From: Acinetobacter johnsonii CIP 64.6
GTDB lineage: Bacteria > Pseudomonadota > Gammaproteobacteria > Pseudomonadales > Moraxellaceae
DNA length: 64,000 nucleotides
NCBI RefSeq assembly: GCF_000368045.1
Contig: NZ_KB849236.1
Coordinates: 333,463-397,462 of the forward strand
Reading direction: 5' to 3'
This document shows, piece after piece, positions 26,470-35,172 of this stretch; position 1 is the stretch's first letter, and every line of letters begins with the position of its first letter. The notes under the pieces were generated by a model. That model was not told the DNA's origin. It did no database searches and was given only the letters and a program-made list of their open reading frames with translations. The position numbers and the translations under genes are program-made.

Positions 26470-27276
26470 TTAAAGTGATTTAGGTGTTCCAAACAGCTCA
26501 GTAAAGGCGTGGTCTGGACGTGGCTGTTTCATAAAACTTTCACCGACCAAGAAAGCATGAATGTCATGCTCTTGCATCATGGCAACATCCGCTGGGGTCG
26601 CAATGCCGCTTTCAGTCACCAGTAGACGAGATGGTTCAAGCAGTTTTTTCAGTCGAATCGAGGTGTTTAAGTCCACATCAAAGGTTTTTAAATTGCGGTT
26701 ATTGACACCCAATACGCAACGCTCAGATAGACGTAAAGCACGTTCAAGTTCTGCTTCATCGTGTACTTCAACCAAGACATCTAAATTCTGCTCAAAAGCC
26801 GTTTTCGACATTTCTTCGAGTTGCTGATCGGACAAGCATGCCACAATCAGAAGAATACAGTCCGCATGTAAAGCACGTGCTTCAATCACCCCATAAGGGT
26901 CAATCAGAAAGTCTTTACGTAATGCAGGCAGGGCACAGTGAGAACGTGCAATTTGAATATTCTCATCGGCACCTTGGAAAAAATCGACATCGGTTAAAAC
27001 CGATAAACATGCTGCACCTGCGGCTTCGTATTGCTGCGCGATTTCAGCAGGATCAAAGTTTTCACGAATGATGCCTTTAGATGGTGATGCTTTCTTAATT
27101 TCAGCGATCACACCCGGTTGTTTGCTCAGTAAAGACTTTGCAAAACCACGCACAGGAGTTGCCTCAAATGCCCATTCTTCAACATCTTTATAGCTACGTT
27201 GTTTGAGGCGTGCAGCAAACTCTTCCTGCTTGCGATCCACAATTTTGCCTAAAATCGTATTTGCGATATCTACCAT
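26470..27276 (-). CDS. trpC: Indole-3-glycerol phosphate synthase TrpC
   Basis: It closes the ring of 1-(o-carboxyphenylamino)-1-deoxyribulose phosphate to indole-3-glycerol phosphate in tryptophan synthesis. The protein of about 268 residues is a TIM barrel with the catalytic Lys in IAEIKKASPSKG, the LRKDFLIDPY strand, LGVNNRNLKTF and VTESGI. The start at 27276 (MVDIANTILGKIV) is chosen because it has AGGA upstream and fits the family; a longer frame would run back into trpD. It is the last gene of trpGDC. Confidence 0.95.
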   Translation of the reverse strand: MVDIANTILGKIVDRKQEEFAARLKQRSYKDVEEWAFEATPVRGFAKSLLSKQPGVIAEIKKASPSKGIIRENFDPAEIAQQYEAAGAACLSVLTDVDFFQGADENIQIARSHCALPALRKDFLIDPYGVIEARALHADCILLIVACLSDQQLEEMSKTAFEQNLDVLVEVHDEAELERALRLSERCVLGVNNRNLKTFDVDLNTSIRLKKLLEPSRLLVTESGIATPADVAMMQEHDIHAFLVGESFMKQPRPDHAFTELFGTPKSL

Positions 27277-27292
27277 GACAAAATCCTGTCTA

Positions 27293-28339
27293 TCAAGCGT
27301 CGTATTGTTTAAGGGTTTTGCTGAATTCAGCAAGGATGCTCATCTTTTCTAAGGCTTGTCCGCCGTAGATGATGTCATGTGCTAAAGCCACGCCTTGTTT
27401 ATAGCTGGTACAAAGTCCAGAGACATATAAACCGGCACCTGCATTTAAAGCAATCATATTGGCTGCTTTTTCGCCTTTATCCGATTTGTTTTTGCCTAAG
27501 GCATCTTTGATTAGGCTTAAACTTTCAGCAGAATCTTGAATGATTAAACCTGTTAAAGTTTGCGATTCGATTCCGACATCTTCAGGTTGAATTTCCCACT
27601 CGGTGACGTCGCCATTTTTGAGTTCAGCCACATAGGTACTTGATGCAAGGCTAATTTCATCTAAACCATCTTTCGAATGAACCACCATGACATGTTCTGC
27701 GCCCAGTTGTTTCATCACTTCTGCAATAGGACGGCACAATTCAGTCGAAAACACCCCAATCACTAGACGTTTTACTCCAGCCGGATTCGTAAGCGGGCCA
27801 AGTAAATTGAAAATACTGCGAATGCCTAATTCACGACGTGGGCCAACCGCATACTTCATCGCTTTGTGATGATTCGGGGCAAACAAGAAACCTACACCCA
27901 TTTCACGAATACAACGTTCAGTTTGTTGCATGTTTAAGTCAAGTTGGATGCCTGCTTGTTCTAACAGGTCCGATGAACCCGATTTGGTTGAAACACCACG
28001 GTTACCATGTTTAGCAATGGTTGCACCTGCCGCAGCAATCACAAAAGCAGACGCAGTCGAGACGTTAAATAAGTTCTGACCGTCACCACCTGTACCGACG
28101 ATGTCGACTAAATAAGGCACATCACTGACATCAATTTTGATGGCAAACTCGCGCATGACACGAGCCGCTGCGGTAATTTCATCAATACTTTCACCTTTTA
28201 AGCGAAGACCCATCATCAGTGCACCAATTTGGGCATCTGTTGCTTCACCATTCATGATGGTGCGCATGACGTCTTCCATTTGCGGCTGCGTCAACTCAAT
28301 ATTTTTAGTGATGTTATTTAAAGCTTGTTGCATATTCAT
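27293..28339 (-). CDS. trpD: Anthranilate phosphoribosyltransferase TrpD
   Basis: It transfers phosphoribosyl from PRPP to anthranilate. The 348-residue length is normal. The PRPP site GTGGDGQNLFNVSTA, the loop KHGNRGVSTKSGSSDLLEQ and the helical N-terminal domain are clear. It lies 16 bases before trpC and 16 bases after trpG, in one operon. Confidence 0.96.
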   Translation of the reverse strand: MNMQQALNNITKNIELTQPQMEDVMRTIMNGEATDAQIGALMMGLRLKGESIDEITAAARVMREFAIKIDVSDVPYLVDIVGTGGDGQNLFNVSTASAFVIAAAGATIAKHGNRGVSTKSGSSDLLEQAGIQLDLNMQQTERCIREMGVGFLFAPNHHKAMKYAVGPRRELGIRSIFNLLGPLTNPAGVKRLVIGVFSTELCRPIAEVMKQLGAEHVMVVHSKDGLDEISLASSTYVAELKNGDVTEWEIQPEDVGIESQTLTGLIIQDSAESLSLIKDALGKNKSDKGEKAANMIALNAGAGLYVSGLCTSYKQGVALAHDIIYGGQALEKMSILAEFSKTLKQYDA

Positions 28340-28355
28340 TTTTCACTGCACTCAT

Positions 28356-28940
28356 TTATGCGTAAATTTCTAAAAAGTTCTTAAAGATTTGATGGCCATG
28401 CTGACTCAAGATTGATTCTGGGTGAAATTGCACGCCTTCAACGGCAAGCGTCTTATGCTTTACACCCATGATTTCTTCAATTGATCCATCTGCTTCATTG
28501 GTCCAGCAAGTCACTTCTAAGCATTCAGGCAAGCTTTCTTGATCAATCACCAGTGAGTGATAACGCGTTGCTGAAAACGGAGAAGGGAGGTCGCTAAAAA
28601 TGCCTTTATTCGAATGGTGCATGTCAGACAAACGCCCATGCATCACTTTTTTGGCACGAATGATTTCGCCGCCAAAAGCCTGACCAATGGCCTGATGTCC
28701 TAAGCACACCCCTAATAATGGAATTTTTCCAGCAAAATGCTGAATGGCTGGAATAGAAATTCCTGCTTCCGAAGGTGAGCATGGACCAGGGCCAATTACA
28801 AGATACTTAGGTTGCCATCGCTCAATATCTTCCAATGTCACGGCATCATTACGTACTACTTTTACTTCTTGATTTAACTCGCCAAAATACTGGACGATGT
28901 TGTATGTAAAAGAGTCATAGTTGTCGATCATTAAAAGCAT
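28356..28940 (-). CDS. trpG: Anthranilate synthase glutamine amidotransferase subunit TrpG
   Basis: It supplies ammonia to TrpE for anthranilate formation; in many Acinetobacter it also serves para-aminobenzoate synthase (genus knowledge). It is a 194-residue class I glutamine amidotransferase with the nucleophile Cys in LLGVCLGHQAIGQAFGG, the oxyanion loop in VIGPGPCSP, and the His-Glu pair in VQFHPESIL. trpE is not in the window, so trpGDC is separate from trpE, as is usual in the genus. Confidence 0.95.
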   Translation of the reverse strand: MLLMIDNYDSFTYNIVQYFGELNQEVKVVRNDAVTLEDIERWQPKYLVIGPGPCSPSEAGISIPAIQHFAGKIPLLGVCLGHQAIGQAFGGEIIRAKKVMHGRLSDMHHSNKGIFSDLPSPFSATRYHSLVIDQESLPECLEVTCWTNEADGSIEEIMGVKHKTLAVEGVQFHPESILSQHGHQIFKNFLEIYA

Positions 28941-29543
28941 GAGCTTAACCTATTGAAATTTATGCACATAAATGTGCTTGAAGAGTCCTATGGTATTCGT
29001 GCGTTTACATTATAAAGCTATAAGTAAATTATTTTTCTCATTCAATGACTTGAATGGAGGCACAAAACCGAAATTATCATAGCAAAAAATACACAGCTAG
29101 GGCGTGACATTTTTTTTCGGGCCTAAAAATTACAATGGGTTTTGTTACTAACTGATATAGAGTTTATGAATATCTTAGATTCAAACTCTAACGAGAAACC
29201 TCGTGGACTATGTGTAAATGTCATGAAGCATGCATATTCAAGGAATATAAAAGGATATCTTCTGATGTTGTGAGCTAAAAACTCCCCTAATGTCACCAAA
29301 ACAGAGCATATTTTTTTGCTTGCTCACATCTGAGATATCGGGTTTATATTTGGTTTGAAAGGAGAGGTTTTTACTTTTTTTAAAATCAAATAAAAACAGT
29401 CAATTATGCTGATTATATTTGGTTTTATTAATGTTTCCCACCGTGATATGAGGTGTGGAGGTCAAATCAAGGCGAAAAAAACAGCTTAAACAGCGCTCTA
29501 ATTTATAAAAAACGGGTGGAAATTGCACAGTGAAATTTAAAAA
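28941..29543. other. Intergenic region trpG / glnA, distal part
   Basis: This AT-rich stretch lies between divergent operons. No ORF of more than 35 codons has coding character. It must hold the trpG promoter near 28941-29040. The glnA control sites follow from 29544 and are listed separately. Confidence 0.4.
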
Positions 29544-29560
29544 TGCACCATTATGATCCA
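29544..29560. promoter_or_regulatory. Probable NtrC site 1 upstream of glnA
   Basis: TGCACCA-TTA-TGATCCA matches the NtrC consensus TGCACCA-N3-TGGTGCA perfectly in the left half and at five of seven bases in the right half. Its centre is 52 bp, about five helical turns, from site 2. Confidence 0.6.
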
Positions 29561-29595
29561 CACTCAAAATCTTTTAGATTAAATGTGAAGAAGCA

Positions 29596-29612
29596 TGCTT
29601 GAATATGGTGCA
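29596..29612. promoter_or_regulatory. Probable NtrC site 2 upstream of glnA
   Basis: TGC-TTGAATA-TGGTGCA has a perfect right half and the outer TGC of the left half of the NtrC consensus. It lies next to a sigma-70 -10 box, so bound NtrC could block that promoter, as at glnAp1 of enterics. Confidence 0.6.
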
Positions 29613-29629
29613 TTTACTTTTTAGCTCAG

Positions 29630-29635
29630 TATAAT
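29630..29635 (+). promoter_or_regulatory. Possible sigma-70 -10 box upstream of glnA
   Basis: A perfect TATAAT, but no good -35 box at 16-18 bp. It could give basal glnA transcription when NtrC is inactive. Confidence 0.4.
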
Positions 29636-29706
29636 AGAGCCAAAGCAAACAGCTTAAAACTGTTATTCTGATAATGAATTCAATATTTTAGCTAAGCTTT
29701 TTAAAG

Positions 29707-29723
29707 TTGGTACGGTAATTGCT
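29707..29723 (+). promoter_or_regulatory. Sigma-54 promoter of glnA
   Basis: TTGGTACGGTAATTGCT fits the -24/-12 consensus TTGGCACG-N4-TTGCW with one mismatch and the exact GG-N10-GC spacing (GG 29709-29710, GC 29721-29722). It is 60 bases before the glnA ATG and about 100 bp after NtrC site 2, the usual enhancer distance. Confidence 0.8.
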
Positions 29724-29782
29724 TTAGAACAACCAACTACTAACACGCACTAAAGAGTGCAACAAAAATTCATCGGAGCAAA

Positions 29783-31198
29783 ATGAGCATGGCGAACAAG
29801 GTCCTACAACTCATCCAAGAAAGTGGCGCAAAATGGGTCGATTTCCGTTTTACGGATACTAAGGGTAAAGAACAACACGTAACTTACCCAGCAGATACTA
29901 TCGACGAAGATACTTTTGAAGACGGTAAAATGTTTGATGGTTCTTCTATCGCTGGTTGGAAAGGCATTGAAGCATCTGACATGATCTTACGCCCAGATGC
30001 TGCAACTGGTTTTATCGACCCGTTCTTCGCTGAGCCGACAGTAGTTGTTACTTGTGACGTTATTGAGCCATCAACAGGTCAAGGTTATGACCGTGACCCG
30101 CGTTCGATTGCTCGCCGTGCTGAAGAATACCTAAAATCGACAGGTATTGGTGATACTGCATTCTTTGGTCCAGAACCAGAATTCTTCGTATTTGACGAAG
30201 TAAAATGGGAAATTGATATGTCTGGCGCGCGCCATACATTGATTGCTGAAGAAGCTGCTTGGTCAACAAACAAAGACTACGAAGGCGGAAACTCTGGTCA
30301 CCGTCCACGTGTTAAAGGTGGTTACTTCCCAGTTCCTCCAGTTGACTCTTCACATGACATGCGTGCTGATATGTGTGCGCGTATTGAAGACATCATGGGT
30401 CCAGGTCGTGTAGAAGTACACCACCACGAAGTTGCATCTTGCCAATTAGAAATTGGTGTAAGCTTCAACACAATGGTTCGTAAAGCAGACGAAGTACAAC
30501 AGTTCAAATATGCTGTTTGGAACGTTGCGCACCAATATGCTAAAACTGCGACTTTCATGCCTAAGCCAATGGTTGGTGATAATGGTTCTGGTATGCACGT
30601 TCACATGTCAATCTCTAAAGATGGCAAGAACTTGTTTGCTGGTGATGAATACGCTGGTCTTTCAGAAATGGCGCTTTACTTCATCGGTGGTGTAATCAAA
30701 CACGCTCGTGCATTGAACGCAATTACGAACCCTTCTACAAACTCGTACAAGCGTTTAGTTCCACACTTCGAAGCGCCGATTATGTTGGCTTACTCAGCAC
30801 GTAACCGTTCTGCTTCTATCCGTATTCCTTACGTTTCTAGCCCGAAAGGCAAGCGTATCGAAGCTCGCTTCCCAGATCCAATGATGAACCCGTACTTAGG
30901 TTTCGCAGCATTGTTAATGGCGGGTCTTGATGGTATCCAAAACAAGATTCACCCAGGTGAAGCAGCTGACAAAAATTTATACGACCTTCCTCCCGAAGAA
31001 GAAGCGAAAATCCCTACAGTTGCGCACAGCCTAGATATGGCTCTTGAAGCGCTTCAAGCGGATCATGAGTTCCTTCTTAAAGGTGGTGTATTCACTAAAG
31101 AAATGCTTGATGCATATATCGAACTTAAAACTGAAGAAGTGCGTCGTTTGAACACGACAACTCACCCAGTTGAATTTGATATGTACTACAGCTTGTAA
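29783..31198 (+). CDS. glnA: Glutamine synthetase type I GlnA
   Basis: It makes glutamine from glutamate, ammonia and ATP. The 471-residue length is that of the dodecameric GSI-beta class. Visible motifs are FDGSSIAGW (Asp loop), FFGPEPEFFVFD (metal Glu), NGSGMHVHMS (ATP site), KRLVPHFEAPI and RIPYV. The adenylylation site is Tyr400 in NLYDLPPEE, so activity is controlled by GlnE. Transcription is probably NtrC/sigma-54 dependent from the promoter at 29707. GGAG precedes the ATG. Confidence 0.97.
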   Translation: MSMANKVLQLIQESGAKWVDFRFTDTKGKEQHVTYPADTIDEDTFEDGKMFDGSSIAGWKGIEASDMILRPDAATGFIDPFFAEPTVVVTCDVIEPSTGQGYDRDPRSIARRAEEYLKSTGIGDTAFFGPEPEFFVFDEVKWEIDMSGARHTLIAEEAAWSTNKDYEGGNSGHRPRVKGGYFPVPPVDSSHDMRADMCARIEDIMGPGRVEVHHHEVASCQLEIGVSFNTMVRKADEVQQFKYAVWNVAHQYAKTATFMPKPMVGDNGSGMHVHMSISKDGKNLFAGDEYAGLSEMALYFIGGVIKHARALNAITNPSTNSYKRLVPHFEAPIMLAYSARNRSASIRIPYVSSPKGKRIEARFPDPMMNPYLGFAALLMAGLDGIQNKIHPGEAADKNLYDLPPEEEAKIPTVAHSLDMALEALQADHEFLLKGGVFTKEMLDAYIELKTEEVRRLNTTTHPVEFDMYYSL

Positions 31199-31219
31199 TT
31201 CTGAACTGAATTTCACTGT

Positions 31220-31249
31220 AAAAAACCCGCGCTAGTCGCGGGTTTTTTT
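31220..31249 (+). terminator. Terminator of glnA
   Basis: ACCCGCG / CGCGGGT with a five-base loop, an A run before and a T run after. Confidence 0.85.
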
Positions 31250-31277
31250 GTATCATCTGTTTAACTTGAAAAAATTG

Positions 31278-31562
31278 ATGAAAGTAATGGCACAGCGTAA
31301 GAAGCACACCAGTTTTTATCCGTGGATTGACTCTAAAGATCACGATAAAGGTTTTAAGCTAAATTTTTCGATGGTGACTTATATCGAAGTTGGTCGCACC
31401 TCTGAAGGCTACAAGCAGGCAGAATTTGTTGCATTGAAAAGCCCAGAATTAGCACTGGATTATGATTATCCTCAAAGTTTTTACTTGAGTGCTGAAGGTT
31501 TTATTTTGGTAAAAACTCCGCAAGGTAAATTTGAAACCATTGCAAAAACAGATAATTGTTAA
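31278..31562 (+). CDS. Small hypothetical protein
   Basis: About 94 residues; not recognised. It is basic at the N-terminus (MAQRKKH), then has a mix of beta-type segments (MVTYIEVGRTSEGYKQAEFVAL, then SFYLSAEGFILVKT) and ends in Cys. No signal peptide or membrane segment. The ATG at 31278 or 31287 is the likely start; an in-frame TTG at 31248 lies in the glnA terminator and is unlikely. It sits alone between glnA and ubiC. Confidence 0.55.
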   Translation: MKVMAQRKKHTSFYPWIDSKDHDKGFKLNFSMVTYIEVGRTSEGYKQAEFVALKSPELALDYDYPQSFYLSAEGFILVKTPQGKFETIAKTDNC

Positions 31563-31649
31563 AGACTGATCTTACAATTGAATCAATAACATTCTTCATA
31601 ACTCAAAAAGCGTTTAAGCGCACAGTAAATCAATGGTACAGGTAGGCTT

Positions 31650-32135
31650 ATGCAGCAGATTCCAGCTGAACTGAAAACATGGTTATATGCTTCAGGTTCA
31701 CTTACTCAGCAACTCACGGATTTGGCTGATGGGGCGTTTAGGGTTCAACCGACCAAAGAACATTTTCAGCGTCTTCAGTTTATCGATGCAAAATGGATGG
31801 GCATGCCGTTTCAGCATACGTCATGGGTACGAGAAAGTTTTTTATATGGCAGTGATGTAGAGCCTTGGGTGAAAGCCAAAAGCATTTTCCCGATTTTAAG
31901 TTTGCAAGGCCGTGCACGGCTTTTTAAACATATTGGTAAAAAACCGATTGGTTGGTTCTTGTTTCAGCGCACCAATCCAGCATGTGAGCGTCGTGTGATT
32001 TGGCTAGAAGATGGCTGGACTAGACAGAGCTGTTATACTTGGCACGGTTGCAAGTTTATTGTTCAAGAAACTTTTTTAGCGAGTTTTGAGCAATTTTTGC
32101 AAAAGCAGAATTCAGCATCTGAAGGACAGTCATGA
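31650..32135 (+). CDS. ubiC: Chorismate lyase UbiC
   Basis: UbiC splits chorismate into 4-hydroxybenzoate and pyruvate, the first committed step of ubiquinone synthesis. The 161-residue protein keeps the active-site Arg in WVRESFLYG, FPILSLQGRARLF and the C-terminal Glu in IVQETFL. It overlaps ubiA by four bases (ATGA), so the two enzymes that make and prenylate 4-hydroxybenzoate are translationally coupled. Confidence 0.9.
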   Translation: MQQIPAELKTWLYASGSLTQQLTDLADGAFRVQPTKEHFQRLQFIDAKWMGMPFQHTSWVRESFLYGSDVEPWVKAKSIFPILSLQGRARLFKHIGKKPIGWFLFQRTNPACERRVIWLEDGWTRQSCYTWHGCKFIVQETFLASFEQFLQKQNSASEGQS

Positions 32136-33013
32136 CAACTGCGCATCAAATTACTTGGCGTGAACGTTTAGAAGCCTATTATTATTTATGTCGTTTTGAT
32201 AAGCCTGTTGGCACCGAATTGGTGTTCTGGCCGACCATGTGGGCACTGTGGATTGCGGCAGAGGGCATACCGCCAATGGGTATTCTGATTCCAATAGTCC
32301 TTGGCACGATATTTATGCGTGCGGCTGGGTGTGCAATTAATGATTTTGCCGACCGTAAAGTGGATGGGGCTGTAGAACGTACTAAAAACAGGCCATTAGC
32401 AACAGGGATTATCACGGCCAAAGAAGCCATTTATGTATTTCTAGCTTTAGTCTTTGCCAGTGCTTGTATGTTGTTTTTTCTACCGATTGAAACGTTTTAT
32501 TGTGCTTTAGGTGGGCTTTTTCTCGCATTTATATATCCTTTCATGAAGCGCTATACCCATTTGCCTCAGGTTGTTTTAGGCATGGCTTTTTCGTGGGGAA
32601 TTCCGATGTCATTTACGGCCATGGGTAAACCATTAGATTTAACCTGTTGGTTGCTGTATTTTGGCAATCTGGCTTGGACTGTAGCGTACGATACTCAATA
32701 TGCGATTACTGACCGTGAGTATGATTTAAAAATTGGGGTGAAATCGACGGCCATTCTGTTTGGCCGTCACGATATCCAGATTATTGCTTTGTTACAGGCA
32801 ATTAGTCTTGGATTGATTGGTACGGCATTCTATCTGGAAAATATTCTAATTCCTTTTGGGTTGATTGCATTGCTTGTGGTTGCAACAGATTTTATTTACC
32901 AAGCGTTCAAAACAAAAGATCGGAACCCTCAAATCTGTTTTTGGGCATTCCGTCACAATCGTTGGGTTGGAATGATTATTTTTATCGGAATTTTTTTAGA
33001 ATTCATAAGCTGA
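32132..33013 (+). CDS. ubiA: 4-hydroxybenzoate octaprenyltransferase UbiA
   Basis: This inner-membrane enzyme attaches the polyprenyl tail to 4-hydroxybenzoate. 293 residues with about nine membrane segments. The two Asp-rich Mg-diphosphate motifs NDFADRKVD (about 67-75) and DTQYAITDREYD (about 185-196) are complete. The substrate is supplied by the overlapping ubiC. Confidence 0.95.
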   Translation: MTTAHQITWRERLEAYYYLCRFDKPVGTELVFWPTMWALWIAAEGIPPMGILIPIVLGTIFMRAAGCAINDFADRKVDGAVERTKNRPLATGIITAKEAIYVFLALVFASACMLFFLPIETFYCALGGLFLAFIYPFMKRYTHLPQVVLGMAFSWGIPMSFTAMGKPLDLTCWLLYFGNLAWTVAYDTQYAITDREYDLKIGVKSTAILFGRHDIQIIALLQAISLGLIGTAFYLENILIPFGLIALLVVATDFIYQAFKTKDRNPQICFWAFRHNRWVGMIIFIGIFLEFIS

Positions 33014-33028
33014 AATAATGAATGAATA

Positions 33029-33058
33029 GAAAAGTGTCCTATGCAGGGCACTTTTTTT
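33029..33058 (+). terminator. Terminator of ubiCA
   Basis: AAAAGTGTCC / GGGCACTTTT (one G-T pair), six-base loop, then T run. Confidence 0.75.
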
Positions 33059-33121
33059 ATGTATTAATAGAATGGCGTGTAGCGTCATGTATAAAAAAGA
33101 CAAGGACTAAAAGGATATTTT

Positions 33122-34573
33122 ATGAAACGCTCGAAAATAGCATTAGCCCTTACAGTTGCCGTTTCAATGCTGTCTTTAACTGCTTGTAATGACGATGATG
33201 ATTCGCCCGCTTCAAACCAACAGCCCACTTATCTGTCGGAAGGAAATTATTCTTTAGATACAGTCGAGAATAGTTCATCGATTAAAGTCATGACTTATAA
33301 CATGACGAATGTGCAGGGGAAGACAGCGACTGCAACGGCAATGGTTTTATTTCCACAGGTAGCTCGACCTAAAGATGGTTATCGTGTTGTGGTGTGGGAG
33401 CATGGAACTGTCGGAGGCGGAGATGATTGTGCACCAAGTAAAAATGTGATTCATCCACGCTTTAAAATTTTAGCGAATACATTATTGGCTGCAGGCTATG
33501 TCATTGTTGCTCCAGATTATGAAGGCCTAGGTACATCAGGTGTACATCCTTATTTGAATTTATCTAGTGCTGCAAACTCAGCAATTGCGGCCGTTAAGGC
33601 CGTAAAAGAGCATTATGGCACCCAGTTAAATGGGGCATGGATGTCGATTGGTCAATCACAAGGTGGGCATGCATCATTGGGTACAGCCGAGTTTGCTAAT
33701 ACAGATACGACTTATAAAGGAGCTGTGGCTGGTGCACCTGCATCAAGTTTAGGACAAATTATTCAAATTTATCTCGATCCACAATATAATCTTGACGTAA
33801 ATGGTCAACCTAAAGCAAATGGTTTGAATATTTTAGATGACAAGTTGCAACAAGTCCGTATTGCAATGGCAAATGGCCTACCAGCGGCGCAAGGCCAAGC
33901 ATTGATTGCGCAAATTGCGGATGGTTATGCTGAACTCTTGGCTTATGCGGCACTCACAAGCTCGGGTATTAAAGCGTATCAGCCTGATTATGATTTAAAA
34001 AATATCTTTACCCCTGGCGCTGCTGAAATTGCAGAAAGTGCTTATGGACGTACAGGCGATGATGGTGCATGTTTAGGTTATCCAGCACCGAATAGTGCAA
34101 ATGGCTTACAAGAACAATTTAAAGCGGGTGTTGTAGAGTTCTTGGCAGATCCAACACACTGGACTTCACAGTATGGTGTTGATTTAAATAAAATTAAAAC
34201 AGATCCAGTGGTTCAGAAATTCTTGGCGGATAATCAACCAGCAACCAATGCCACTGCTGCAAAAGTCATTAAAACCCCTGTATTTATTATTCAAGGTGCC
34301 AATGATCAAGCGGTACTGCCTGATGTGACGAAACTGTTATATGCGAATATGAAAGCAAAAGCGACCACATATTTCCCGCAAAATGCATATGCTGATGGTT
34401 ATAAATTAACGATTGTACCGAATGCGACGCATACGCAAGCAATCATATGTCAAAATAAGGAGGCTATAGACTTTATTCAGACCTATATGTCTGCAGGTAC
34501 AGGTATTGTATTAACTGATGCACAAAAAGATGCCAGCACCAATGAAAACTGTACAGGTAAAGCACCGACATAA
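33122..34573 (+). CDS. Lipoprotein alpha/beta hydrolase, secretory-lipase-like
   Basis: A 483-residue exported hydrolase. The signal peptide ends in the lipobox LSLTAC with lipidated Cys22, followed by an acidic NDDDD stretch, so it is probably an outer-membrane lipoprotein. The hydrolase fold shows the oxyanion-type EHGTVGGG, the strand-turn APDYEGLGTSG and nucleophile Ser179 in GQSQGG; the final His is in PNATHTQA and an acid in QGANDQAV. It resembles the LIP/secretory lipase family. Likely substrates are esters or lipids. Confidence 0.8.
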   Translation: MKRSKIALALTVAVSMLSLTACNDDDDSPASNQQPTYLSEGNYSLDTVENSSSIKVMTYNMTNVQGKTATATAMVLFPQVARPKDGYRVVVWEHGTVGGGDDCAPSKNVIHPRFKILANTLLAAGYVIVAPDYEGLGTSGVHPYLNLSSAANSAIAAVKAVKEHYGTQLNGAWMSIGQSQGGHASLGTAEFANTDTTYKGAVAGAPASSLGQIIQIYLDPQYNLDVNGQPKANGLNILDDKLQQVRIAMANGLPAAQGQALIAQIADGYAELLAYAALTSSGIKAYQPDYDLKNIFTPGAAEIAESAYGRTGDDGACLGYPAPNSANGLQEQFKAGVVEFLADPTHWTSQYGVDLNKIKTDPVVQKFLADNQPATNATAAKVIKTPVFIIQGANDQAVLPDVTKLLYANMKAKATTYFPQNAYADGYKLTIVPNATHTQAIICQNKEAIDFIQTYMSAGTGIVLTDAQKDASTNENCTGKAPT

Positions 34574-34596
34574 AATGAACCATTTAAACTGAAGAC

Positions 34597-34624
34597 AGAG
34601 TCTCATGATTGAGGCTCTTTTTTT
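34597..34624 (+). terminator. Terminator of the lipase-like gene
   Basis: AGAGTCTCA / TGAGGCTCT with a short loop (one G-T pair), then a T run. Confidence 0.7.
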
Positions 34625-34672
34625 GTTATAGTATTGGCCCATCAAAATCTAGATATTGGAAATAGGCTGGCT

Positions 34673-34903
34673 ATGACGAAATCAACTCAAAAACTAACGC
34701 CGAAAGTGATGTTTTTAGCGAGTCTTGGTATTGTGATTCCATTGCTTATTTTAGGGATTGCTTTTTTAGCGGTAAAAAGCGATGCAAAAAACCAAGCGGA
34801 ATATCAGCGTATTAAGGAAGAACAACAACAGCGTATTCAAGAAAAACTGGCTACCGAAAAGCAATTCACACAGCAGGAAGCGAGCAGTGCGGTCTCAAAA
34901 TAA
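34673..34903 (+). CDS. Small single-pass membrane protein
   Basis: About 76 residues from the ATG at 34673, preceded by AGG. One membrane segment (VMFLASLGIVIPLLILGIAF), then a Gln/Lys/Glu-rich probable coiled coil facing the other side (YQRIKEEQQQRIQEKLATEK). No family recognised. It is the last complete core gene before the island boundary. An earlier in-frame TTG at 34634 is less likely. Confidence 0.55.
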   Translation: MTKSTQKLTPKVMFLASLGIVIPLLILGIAFLAVKSDAKNQAEYQRIKEEQQQRIQEKLATEKQFTQQEASSAVSK

Positions 34904-34904
34904 T

Positions 34905-35052
34905 TCAAGTACGCATTGCAGGTGTGACACCAATGTGTTTGTGCAGTTGGCGAATGCTTGGAATTTCTGTAAAACGCAGAACAATGTAACCTGCTTCATT
35001 GAGCATGGCATCACGTTCTGCATCTTCTTGTTCTTTGCCGATATGGGAAGTT
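34905..35052 (-). pseudogene. C-terminal fragment of a DUF559-like/endonuclease-fold protein
   Basis: Read on the minus strand, about 48 codons are open to a TGA: HIGKEQEDAERDAMLN, EAGYIVLRFTEIPSIRQL and a final TPAMRT. This matches the end of DUF559/REase-MTES_1575-type nuclease domains ('RD..L...GY.V.RF'). Everything upstream of codon 1 is missing and the DNA changes to AT-rich IS debris. The gene was therefore cut by the accessory region, whose left edge lies near 35052. Confidence 0.6.
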
Positions 35053-35172
35053 TTCCTAATTTCATAAATTTAGTTGTCAAATAAAAACAGTCAATTTCAT
35101 ATGAAATTACATAGTAGAAAAGAGAGCAAATTTAATGAATAAATTTCACTCATTAAAGTCTTAATTTTGATA

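Noticed and set aside
29167..29274. A 35-codon ORF in the trpG-glnA gap
   Set aside because: No ribosome site, no family, and length expected by chance.
34895..35080. A 61-codon minus-strand frame at the island edge
   Set aside because: A different minus-strand frame over the same bases carries the recognisable nuclease-like C-terminus, so this one is the shadow.
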